Shown here: in pieces, positions 1 to 7,861 of the stretch
Layout of the letters: every line of letters begins with the position of its first letter
Numbering within the stretch: position 1 is the stretch's first letter
DNA from: JAEZFI01 sp044508215
GTDB taxonomy: Bacteria; Actinomycetota; Acidimicrobiia; Acidimicrobiales; Microtrichaceae
Length of the DNA stretch: 15,805 nt
Direction of reading: 5' to 3'
Assembly: GCA_044508215.1 (NCBI GenBank)
Contig: JBIQID010000066.1
Span: forward strand, 1 to 15,805
Made by a program: the position numbers and the translations under genes
Notes under the pieces: model-generated
Told to the model about the DNA's origin: nothing
Databases searched by the model: none
The model's input: only the letters and a program-made list of their open reading frames with translations

Positions 1-2466
<2,466 letters not shown>

Positions 2467-2532
2467 CGACCGGTCTCCGCCGCGCCCGGCGAGTGGGCGG
2501 ACTCCGCCGCCAACGGGGTCGGCCGCCGGGGC

Positions 2533-2712
2533 TCAGACGTCCGGCACGGGCACGTGGGGGTAGTTGGCGCAGCAGCTGACGCACCACCCCTCCACGTCGG
2601 CCTGCTCGTCGGCCTCGTGCGAGCCGTCGTCGACCACCCGGAGGTACACCCGGTGCACCGACACCAGGTCCTCCTCGTCGCGTCCGCAGCTCTCGCACCG
2701 GCCGAAGCGCAT
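2533..2712 (-). CDS. Small zinc-ribbon-like protein, 59 aa
   Basis: I do not recognise a named family. From ATG at 2712 the protein begins MRFGRCESCGRDEEDL and ends WCVSCCANYPHVPVPDV. It carries one CxxC near residues 6-9 and a C-x-x-C-C cluster near the C-terminus, the pattern of a two-knuckle zinc ribbon, with an acidic middle. A longer reading from 2781 exists, but its extra N-terminal residues are low complexity and this ATG sits directly before the first Cys knuckle. The SD upstream is weak. It lies convergent with the PBP gene and divergent from panB, sharing about 113 bp of upstream DNA with panB. A metal-binding or protein-contact role is inferred from the Cys pattern only. Confidence 0.6.
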   Translation of the reverse strand: MRFGRCESCGRDEEDLVSVHRVYLRVVDDGSHEADEQADVEGWCVSCCANYPHVPVPDV

Positions 2713-2767
2713 GGGCGCAGGGTAGCCCCGGGTCGGTGCCCCCTGGTCGGCGGACGGGGCTGACCGG

Positions 2768-2773
2768 TACGAT
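2768..2773 (+). promoter_or_regulatory. Candidate -10 element for panB
   Basis: TACGAT fits the TANNNT -10 pattern and lies about 50 nt before the panB start, in the gap between the divergent zinc-ribbon gene and panB. No convincing -35 is visible, only TGGTCG about 18 nt upstream. Sequence match only. Confidence 0.3.
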
Positions 2774-2825
2774 GGGGTCAACGGCCGGCAGCTGAAGGCG
2801 CTGGACCCGATCAGGAGGTGCCCTC

Positions 2826-3704
2826 ATGGGTGACACCCGTCCGAATGTGACCGTTCCGTCGGTGCGCGCCCGAAAGGGAGCCCCCGACGCCGAACGGCTC
2901 GTCATGGTCACCGCCTACGACGCGCCCAGCGCCCGCATCGCGTCGGAGGCCGGGGCCGACATGATCCTGGTCGGCGACTCGCTCGCCATGGTCGTGCTCG
3001 GGTACGACGACACGCTGTCGGTGACGGTGGAGGACATGGCACACCACACCGCCGCGGTCGCCCGGGCCAGGCCGCACTGCCTCGTGGTCGCCGACCTCCC
3101 GTGGATGAGCTACCACCTCTCCACCGAGGACACCGTCCGCAACGCCGCCGCGCTGATCCGTGCCGGCGCCGAGTGCGTGAAGCTCGAGGGTGGCGCCAAG
3201 CGCGTCCCCATGGTCGAGGCGCTCGTCGACGCCGAGATCCCCGTGATGGGCCACATCGGCCTCACCCCGCAGTCCGTCCACGCCATGGGCGGGTTCAAGG
3301 TGCAGGGCAAGGAGGCCGAGGCTGCGCTCGCGCTGGTCGCCGACGCCAAGGCGCTCGAGCACGCCGGGTGCTTCGCCCTCGTGATCGAGGGTGTGCCGAA
3401 CGAGGTGGGCCGCCTCGTCACCGACGCGGTCGGCATCCCGACCATCGGCATCGGCGCGGGGCCGTCGTGCGACGGCCAGGTGCTGGTGTGGCACGACCTG
3501 CTGGGCCTCGGCGAGCGCCGGGCGCCCAAGTTCGTGCGCCGCTACGCCGACCTGCGGACCGCCTCCGTGGAGGCCGTTTCGGCCTACGCCGACGACGTCC
3601 GCACCGGCGCGTTCCCGTCGCAGGCCGAGTCGTACGCCCTGCCGGCCGACCAGGCCGACGCCATGGCGCTCTACGGGGGATCGCACGGGCCCGCTGCCGC
3701 CTGA
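2826..3704 (+). CDS. panB: 3-methyl-2-oxobutanoate hydroxymethyltransferase
   Basis: Transfers a hydroxymethyl group from 5,10-methylene-tetrahydrofolate to alpha-ketoisovalerate to make ketopantoate, the first committed step to pantothenate and CoA; cytoplasmic TIM-barrel enzyme. The protein (292 aa; E. coli PanB is 264) shows the family blocks in order: MVTAYDAPSARIA, VGDSLAMV, VADLPWMSY, VKLEGG, HIGLTPQ, VIEGVP and IGIGAGPSCDGQVLVWHDLLG. The Mg-binding acids D51, D90 and E121 and the general base E188 (E181 in E. coli) are all present. Start ATG 2826 follows a strong AGGAGG (2813-2818) with 7-nt spacing. It stands alone: no panC, panD or panE lies in the window. The C-terminal 25 residues are a short Ala/Asp-rich extension. 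Confidence 0.97.
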   Translation: MGDTRPNVTVPSVRARKGAPDAERLVMVTAYDAPSARIASEAGADMILVGDSLAMVVLGYDDTLSVTVEDMAHHTAAVARARPHCLVVADLPWMSYHLSTEDTVRNAAALIRAGAECVKLEGGAKRVPMVEALVDAEIPVMGHIGLTPQSVHAMGGFKVQGKEAEAALALVADAKALEHAGCFALVIEGVPNEVGRLVTDAVGIPTIGIGAGPSCDGQVLVWHDLLGLGERRAPKFVRRYADLRTASVEAVSAYADDVRTGAFPSQAESYALPADQADAMALYGGSHGPAAA

Positions 3705-3835
3705 TCCGGCCCCGCCGCCGCCCGACGTCGAAGAGGGGCTGTCACACCCGGGCGCGAGGCTCTCCGATGTGAAGCACCATCGGTCTCCCCGCTATCGTCG
3801 TGCGGTCTCCACGACACCCTGCCCCGACCGCCGGG

Positions 3836-3853
3836 GCCCTGACGCCGCAGGGC
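3836..3853 (+). promoter_or_regulatory. Leader hairpin just upstream of rpsF (possible S6:S18 autoregulatory site)
   Basis: GCCCTG (3836-3841) pairs with CAGGGC (3848-3853) around the loop ACGCCG, 11 nt before the rpsF SD. Bacterial rpsF leaders are known to carry a structured motif bound by the S6:S18 complex through a CCG trinucleotide. A CCG is present in the loop, but the known motif has it in a bulge, so the match is only suggestive. Confidence 0.3.
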
Positions 3854-3876
3854 GCAGGTCCACAGGGAGGTACTGA

Positions 3877-4209
3877 ATGCGCGCGTACGAGCTCATGGTG
3901 ATCGTCGACTCCGACGTCGACGACGCCGGGGTGACGGCGATCTCCACGCGGATCACCGAGCTGGTGACCGCTGATGGTGGCACCGTCGCTTCCACCGACG
4001 TGTGGGGGAAGCGCCGCTTCGCCTACCCGATCAAGCACAAGCTCGAGGGCATCTACGTGGTGCACGAGATCTCCACGCCGGCGTCGAACCTCGACGAGAC
4101 CGACCGGTTCCTCCGACTCGCGGACGAGGTCGTCCGCCACAAGATCGTCCGCCTGCCGGACCACGAGGCCAACCGTCGCGGCCTCCTGGGCCAGCCGGCG
4201 GCCGGCTGA
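3877..4209 (+). CDS. rpsF: 30S ribosomal protein S6
   Basis: Protein of the 30S platform that heterodimerises with S18. At 110 aa it begins MRAYELMVIVDSDVDD, the typical S6 opening strand, followed by the family block VWGKRRFAYPIKHKLEGIYVV and the final strand FLRLADEVVRHKIVRLP, with a short C-terminal tail. Start ATG 3877 follows GGGAGG (3865-3870). It is the first gene of the rpsF-ssb-rpsR-rplI unit, 16 nt before ssb. The 172-nt leader holds a small hairpin and a possible -10 (TATCGT, 3793-3798) without a clear -35. Confidence 0.97.
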   Translation: MRAYELMVIVDSDVDDAGVTAISTRITELVTADGGTVASTDVWGKRRFAYPIKHKLEGIYVVHEISTPASNLDETDRFLRLADEVVRHKIVRLPDHEANRRGLLGQPAAG

Positions 4210-4225
4210 CCACAGAGGAGAGGTC

Positions 4226-4681
4226 ATGGCAAACGGCAACACCGTCACACTCGTCGGCAACATCACCCGCGACCCCGAGCTGCGCTACACCGCCAGCGGC
4301 TCGGCGATGGCCACGTTCGGCCTCGCGGTCAGCCGGCGCTGGCAGAACCGCCAGTCCAACGAATGGGAGGAGCAGACCTCCTTCTTCGACGTCGTCTGCT
4401 GGCGCGAGCTGGGAGAGAACGTCAGCGAGTCGCTCACCAAGGGCACCCGTGTCCTCGTCACCGGTCGCCTCGAGCAGCGGTCGTGGGAGACCGAGACCGG
4501 TGACCGCCGGTCGAAGGTCGAGGTCGTGGCCGACGAGGTCGGCCCGTCGCTCCGCTGGGCGTCCGCCCAGGTGAACCGCAACGAACGCAAGGAAGGCGGC
4601 GGAGGCAGCGGGTTCGGCGGTGGCGCCCCCGCACCCGCAGAGCCGCCCGCTGGCTACAACTACGACGAGGAGCCGTTCTGA
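4226..4681 (+). CDS. ssb: Single-stranded DNA-binding protein
   Basis: Binds ssDNA during replication, repair and recombination and recruits partners through its C-terminal tip. The 151-aa protein has one OB fold (about residues 1-110) with the family blocks NTVTLVGNITRDPELRYT, FGLAVSRRW, TSFFDVVCWRELGENV and KGTRVLVTGRLEQRSWE. A Gly/Pro/Ala linker of about 30 residues follows, ending in the acidic tip YDEEPF, matching the DDDIPF-type interaction motif. Start ATG 4226 is preceded by GAGGAG (4215-4220). The in-frame upstream extension overlaps rpsF and is not SSB-like. The stop TGA shares one base with the rpsR ATG, and the codons for the acidic tip also supply the rpsR SD. Confidence 0.97.
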   Translation: MANGNTVTLVGNITRDPELRYTASGSAMATFGLAVSRRWQNRQSNEWEEQTSFFDVVCWRELGENVSESLTKGTRVLVTGRLEQRSWETETGDRRSKVEVVADEVGPSLRWASAQVNRNERKEGGGGSGFGGGAPAPAEPPAGYNYDEEPF

Positions 4682-5097
4682 TGAAGGCCAAGGCACGAGG
4701 CACCCGCTCGTCGCGTGACAACACGCGGCGCGTGAAGAAGAAGACCAGCATCCTCGTCCAGGAGCAGGTCAGCTACGTCGACTGGAAGGACGTGAACCTG
4801 CTCCGGCGCTTCATGTCCGACCGCGCCAAGATCCGCGCTCGCCGCGTGACCGGCAACGACACCCAGCAGCAGCGCCAGGTGGCGCACGCCATCAAGCTCG
4901 CCCGCGAGATGGCGCTGCTGCCCTACACCAGCCGGGTCACCACCCAGCGAGGCCGCCCGCGCCGCGACGACGACGATCGTCGTCCGCGCCGCGAGGAGCG
5001 CGAGGAGCGCGCACAGGCCAGCGAGGAGTTCGAGCCCATCGCCGACGGCGCTGAGGCACCCGCTGCCGCCGAGGGTTCCACGGAGGTGACCGAATGA
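4681..5097 (+). CDS. rpsR: 30S ribosomal protein S18, Cys-less form with long charged C-terminal extension
   Basis: Partner of S6 on the 30S platform. The S18 core is clear: YVDWKDVNLLRRFMSD, KIRARRVTGNDTQQQRQV and AHAIKLAREMALLPYTSR. Its length is 138 aa, against roughly 75-90 usual for the family. About 50 extra residues follow the core: first Arg/Asp/Glu-rich (RRDDDDRRPRREEREERAQ), then Ala/Glu-rich. The zinc-binding version common in actinobacteria has CxxC before the core and Cys/His in the TGNCxQH segment. Here all four are replaced (no Cys at all; TGNDTQQ), so this is a zinc-independent form. ATG 4681 overlaps the ssb stop by one base, and SD GAGGAG (4667-4672) lies inside ssb. The 3' end overlaps rplI by four bases (ATGA). 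Confidence 0.95.
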   Translation: MKAKARGTRSSRDNTRRVKKKTSILVQEQVSYVDWKDVNLLRRFMSDRAKIRARRVTGNDTQQQRQVAHAIKLAREMALLPYTSRVTTQRGRPRRDDDDRRPRREEREERAQASEEFEPIADGAEAPAAAEGSTEVTE

Positions 5098-5549
5098 TCG
5101 CCCAGAAGGTCGTCCTGCGCGGCGACGTCGACGGCATCGGGAAGCGCGGCGACGTGGTCGAGGTGTCGCCCGGCTACGCCCGCAACTTCCTCCTGCCCCG
5201 CGGGCTCGCGTTCCCGGCCACGCCGGGCGCCGAGCGCCAGGCCGAGGCGATGCGCCGCACCCGGATCCTGAGGGACCAGCGCGACCGCGAGGCCGCCCAG
5301 GAGATCGCGAAGCTCCTGGTGTCCACGCCGATCAAGGTCTCGGCTCGGTCCGGCTCCGGCGGCAAGCTGTTCGGGTCGATCACGGCGAACGACATCGTCG
5401 ACGCCGTGGCCGCCCAGACCAACGTCGAGCTCGACCGCAAGTCGCTGCGGCTCGACGAAGCCATCAAGACCACCGGCAGCCACCAGGTCGGGGTCCACCT
5501 CCACGCCGAGGTGGAGTTCCCGATCACCGTCGAGGTGTCCGCCTCCTGA
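5094..5549 (+). CDS. rplI: 50S ribosomal protein L9
   Basis: Elongated 50S protein with an N-terminal rRNA-binding domain, a connecting helix and a C-terminal domain. The 151-aa sequence shows the L9 signature VVLRGDVDGIGKRGDVVEVSPGYARNFLLPRGLA near the N-terminus, a charged helix at about residues 44-75, then GGKLFGSITANDIVDAV and a C-terminal domain ending HLHAEVEFPITVEV, the usual L9 ending. ATG 5094 overlaps the rpsR stop (ATGA) and is preceded by GGAGGTGA (5082-5089), so translation is probably coupled. It is the last gene before a strong hairpin. Confidence 0.97.
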   Translation: MIAQKVVLRGDVDGIGKRGDVVEVSPGYARNFLLPRGLAFPATPGAERQAEAMRRTRILRDQRDREAAQEIAKLLVSTPIKVSARSGSGGKLFGSITANDIVDAVAAQTNVELDRKSLRLDEAIKTTGSHQVGVHLHAEVEFPITVEVSAS

Positions 5550-5552
5550 CGG

Positions 5553-5574
5553 GGCGCCGGTGCGAACCGGCGCC
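5553..5574 (+). terminator. Hairpin terminator after rplI (no U-tract)
   Basis: GGCGCCGGT (5553-5561) pairs perfectly with ACCGGCGCC (5566-5574) around the tetraloop GCGA, a GNRA-type loop, four bases after the rplI stop. No T-run follows, so it would be a U-less hairpin terminator or an mRNA-stabilising 3' end. It separates the ribosomal unit from dnaB. Confidence 0.65.
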
Positions 5575-5625
5575 GCACACATCCCCCAGGGCACCCGGTG
5601 ACCCTGCTTCGACGCGCCCTCACGC

Positions 5626-5651
5626 GTCCACATGTCCACAGTCCGTCCACA
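5626..5651 (+). promoter_or_regulatory. Cluster of three DnaA-box-like GTCCACA repeats upstream of dnaB
   Basis: GTCCACA occurs at 5626-5632, 5634-5640 and 5645-5651, all in the same orientation. The middle one with its flank reads ATGTCCACA, 8 of 9 to the actinobacterial DnaA box TTGTCCACA; the outer two match 7 of 9. They lie about 70-95 bp before dnaB. DnaA binding is inferred. Confidence 0.45.
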
Positions 5652-5666
5652 GGAGATCCCCAGTGT

Positions 5667-5708
5667 TCATGGGGTTGTCCTCTAGATGCCCACAGGCATC
5701 GCCCATGA
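5667..5708 (+). promoter_or_regulatory. Nested hairpin in dnaB leader
   Basis: An outer stem TCATGGG (5667-5673) with CCCATGA (5702-5708) encloses an inner stem GATGCC (5685-5690) with GGCATC (5695-5700) and loop CACA. The outer right arm ends five bases before the dnaB SD GGAG (5713-5716), so the structure could influence ribosome access. Pairing is seen directly; function is inferred. Confidence 0.4.
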
Positions 5709-5720
5709 GGATGGAGCACC

Positions 5721-7082
5721 ATGGCCGAACCGATGCGAGTCCTCCCAGGTGGCAGCGCCGAGCGCACGCCGCCCCACAACCTCGACGCCGAGGAATCGCT
5801 GCTCGGAGCCATGCTGCTCCGCTCCCAGGCCATCTCCGACGCCATCCAGCTGGTCCGCTCGGGTGACTTCTACAAGCCCGCGCACGGCCACATCTTCGAG
5901 GCGATCTGCTCGCTCTACGGTGCCGGCGAACCGGTCGACCCGGTCACCGTCGCCGAGGAGCTGAAGCGCGCCGACCTGCTCGACGCCATCGGCGGGCCCA
6001 CCGTCCTCCTCCGCATCCAGATGCGGACCCCGGCGGCTTCGAACGCGGCGCACTACGCGAGGATCGTCGAGGAGAACGCGCTCCTCCGGAAGCTGATCGC
6101 CACCGCGGGGGAGATCGCCGAGCTGGGCTACCACCCGCCGGACGAGGTCTCGACCACCATCGACCGGGCCGAGTCGATGATCTTCGAGATCGGCCAGCAC
6201 CGCTTCACCGACTCGTTGGTGCAGGTGCACGACCTCCTCGACGAGAGCCTCAACCGCCTCGAGGCCCTCTACGACCGCAAGGAGGCGATCACCGGCACCC
6301 CCACCGGCTACAACGACCTCGACAAGCTGATGTCGGGCCTCCAGCCGAACGCCCTGATCGTGGTCGGCGCCCGGCCCGCCATGGGAAAGACGGCGTTCGC
6401 ACTCGGCGCCGCCACGAACGCGGCGATCCGGTCGAACCGGCCGGTCATGTACTTCTCGCTCGAGATGGCGCACCTCGAGCTCACGCAGCGCCTCCTGTCC
6501 GCCGAGGGGCGGATCGACGCCACGCACCTCCGGAACGGGCAGCTGACCGAGACCGACTGGGACAAGGTGACCACGGCGATCAACAAGCTGGTCGACGCAC
6601 CGCTGTGGATCGACGACAACCCGAACACCACGGTGATGGAGATCCGTGCGAAGGCCCGCCGGCTGAAGAGCAAGGTGGGCGACCTCGGCCTCATCGTCGT
6701 CGACTACCTCCAGCTGATGACCGGCCGTGCGAACGCCGAGAGCCGCCAGGTGGAGATCTCCGAGATGTCCCGAGGGCTCAAGATCCTCGCCCGCGAGCTC
6801 GAGTGCCCGGTGATGGCGCTGTCGCAGCTCTCCCGGTCGCTCGAGATGCGGGCCGACAAGCGGCCGATGCTCGCCGACCTCCGTGAGTCCGGCGCCATCG
6901 AGCAGGACGCCGACGTGGTGATGTTCCTGTACCGCGACGAGATCTACAACCCCGACAGCGCCGACAAGGGCACCGCCGAGGTCATCGTGGCGAAGCACCG
7001 CAACGGCCCCACCGACATCTGCCGCCTGGCGTTCCTCGACTACTGCACCCTGTTCGCGAACATGGCGAAGGGCGCACCCTGA
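5721..7082 (+). CDS. dnaB: Replicative DNA helicase DnaB
   Basis: Hexameric 5'-3' helicase that unwinds DNA ahead of the replisome and contacts primase. The 453-aa protein has the N-terminal primase-interaction domain (from PPHNLDAEESLLGAMLL, about residues 15-115), a linker, and the RecA-like domain: Walker A GARPAMGKT (216-224, K223), YFSLEM with the catalytic Glu, Walker B LIVVDYLQL (D328), MALSQLSRSLE, LRESGAIEQDADVV, and the C-terminal AKHRNGP that supplies the Arg finger. There is no intein, although inteins are frequent in actinobacterial dnaB genes. ATG 5721 follows GGAG (5713-5716); M5 (5733) is an alternative start. Its position after rpsF-ssb-rpsR-rplI is the classical order, but a hairpin and a 171-nt leader suggest its own regulation. 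Confidence 0.97.
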   Translation: MAEPMRVLPGGSAERTPPHNLDAEESLLGAMLLRSQAISDAIQLVRSGDFYKPAHGHIFEAICSLYGAGEPVDPVTVAEELKRADLLDAIGGPTVLLRIQMRTPAASNAAHYARIVEENALLRKLIATAGEIAELGYHPPDEVSTTIDRAESMIFEIGQHRFTDSLVQVHDLLDESLNRLEALYDRKEAITGTPTGYNDLDKLMSGLQPNALIVVGARPAMGKTAFALGAATNAAIRSNRPVMYFSLEMAHLELTQRLLSAEGRIDATHLRNGQLTETDWDKVTTAINKLVDAPLWIDDNPNTTVMEIRAKARRLKSKVGDLGLIVVDYLQLMTGRANAESRQVEISEMSRGLKILARELECPVMALSQLSRSLEMRADKRPMLADLRESGAIEQDADVVMFLYRDEIYNPDSADKGTAEVIVAKHRNGPTDICRLAFLDYCTLFANMAKGAP

Positions 7083-7090
7083 GCTGATCG

Positions 7091-7114
7091 CCACCGGCCG
7101 CACGCTGTCGGTGG
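7091..7114 (+). terminator. Weak hairpin after dnaB
   Basis: CCACCG (7091-7096) pairs with CGGTGG (7109-7114), and two more pairs (one G-U) extend the stem. It lies 8 nt after the dnaB stop with no T-run. Possible terminator or attenuator before the small downstream gene. Confidence 0.3.
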
Positions 7115-7175
7115 GACGTGACCTCCGGATCACACCCGCACGACAGAACCGGAACCGACGCCGAGGAGGCACTGG

Positions 7176-7394
7176 ATGGAACCGATCGAGCACTCGAGCG
7201 AGGAGCGCCTCCGGCGCGAGGAGGTCGCCGAGCGGTTGCGGGAGCTGGCGGACCAGCTCGCACGCCACAACGAGGTGTCGTTCTCGAAGGATGGGATGCG
7301 GTACCGCGTGAAGGTCCCCGACGAGGTGACGTTCACCCTCGAGGTCGAAGCCGGCGGCGAGGAGTCAGAGATCGAGATCGAGCTGAACTGGTAG
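7176..7394 (+). CDS. Amphi-Trp domain-containing small protein
   Basis: The 72-aa acidic protein begins with a charged helix (EERLRREEVAERLRELADQLARHNEVSF), continues with short strands (MRYRVKVPDEVTFTLEVEAG), and ends in an alternating acidic/hydrophobic strand closing with Trp (EIEIELNW). This layout, about 60 residues with a terminal amphipathic strand and Trp, matches the family named amphi-Trp domain, whose molecular role is unknown to me. ATG 7176 follows GAGGAGG (7163-7169) at good spacing, and codon bias resembles its neighbours, so it is a real gene. It lies 93 nt after dnaB and may be transcribed with it, although a weak hairpin intervenes. A strong hairpin lies about 90 nt downstream. 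Confidence 0.8.
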   Translation: MEPIEHSSEERLRREEVAERLRELADQLARHNEVSFSKDGMRYRVKVPDEVTFTLEVEAGGEESEIEIELNW

Positions 7395-7481
7395 GCAGCG
7401 GTCAGCGTCACCGCGGTCCCACCGCCGAGCACGGCGGCAACGGCTGGGTGCACCTCTGGCGGGAAGGTCGGGGGAGAACGC

Positions 7482-7509
7482 CGAACGGGGAGCCGAAGCT
7501 CCCCGTTCG
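7482..7509 (+). terminator. Strong 12-bp hairpin terminator candidate
   Basis: Arms 7482-7493 and 7498-7509 are perfectly complementary, with loop CGAA. It lies 87 nt after the amphi-Trp gene and no T-run follows. Perfect pairing over 12 bp makes a transcript 3' end likely for dnaB and/or the small gene. Confidence 0.6.
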
Positions 7510-7816
7510 CAGGCTTTCCAGGATTTCGCTCGTCAGCTGGCACCGACGACCTTCATCCGGATCTCTTCGCAACCGCGCCACCGGTCGGTCCGTGAACCGA
7601 ATGGTGGGGCCGGTTTCGCTCTTGCTCCCCGCCGGACTCAAGCGACCAGTACGTCCGGTGGATCAACGCTCCCCTGTGCCGACCGACTGAACCACCCTTC
7701 GCCCCGATCGTCAACGGTCACGGCCGGAAACGGGTCGAACGACCTACGCCTACGAGCTGCGGCTGGGCCGGATGCCCCACGCACCCGGTTCGCAGGGGGC
7801 TCGCCGGGATGGCAGC

Positions 7817-7835
7817 ATCTGACGAACCGTCAGAT
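7817..7835. promoter_or_regulatory. Perfect 19-bp palindrome, candidate repressor operator for thiolase-SDR
   Basis: ATCTGACGAACCGTCAGAT has 8-bp arms around AAC and ends 26 bp before the thiolase ATG. Size, symmetry and position fit an operator for a TetR-type dimer, a family that commonly controls acyl-CoA and lipid catabolic genes. No regulator gene lies in the window, so the binding protein is unknown. Confidence 0.6.
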
Positions 7836-7861
7836 CTGACCTGTTCCAGAGGGGGACCTCC

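Larger units (their letters stand above)
7395..7861. other. Long intergenic region between amphi-Trp gene and thiolase
   Basis: This 467-bp stretch has no convincing gene. It contains a 12-bp hairpin (7482-7509), a short palindrome GGTCGAACGACC (7733-7744) and the 19-bp operator-like palindrome (7817-7835). From about 7510 to 7720 the sequence looks less codon-structured than its surroundings. I checked it for tRNA cloverleaf and T-loop sequences and saw none. Short open frames on either strand here show no recognisable protein. Confidence 0.6.

Noticed and set aside
5581..5720. Chromosomal replication origin
   Set aside because: Only three imperfect DnaA boxes, no AT-rich unwinding element and no dnaA/dnaN nearby; regulation of dnaB is the simpler reading.
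7395..7861. tRNA or riboswitch in the long intergenic region
   Set aside because: No T-loop GTTCGANNC with matching acceptor stem and no riboswitch core that I can recognise; only isolated hairpins.
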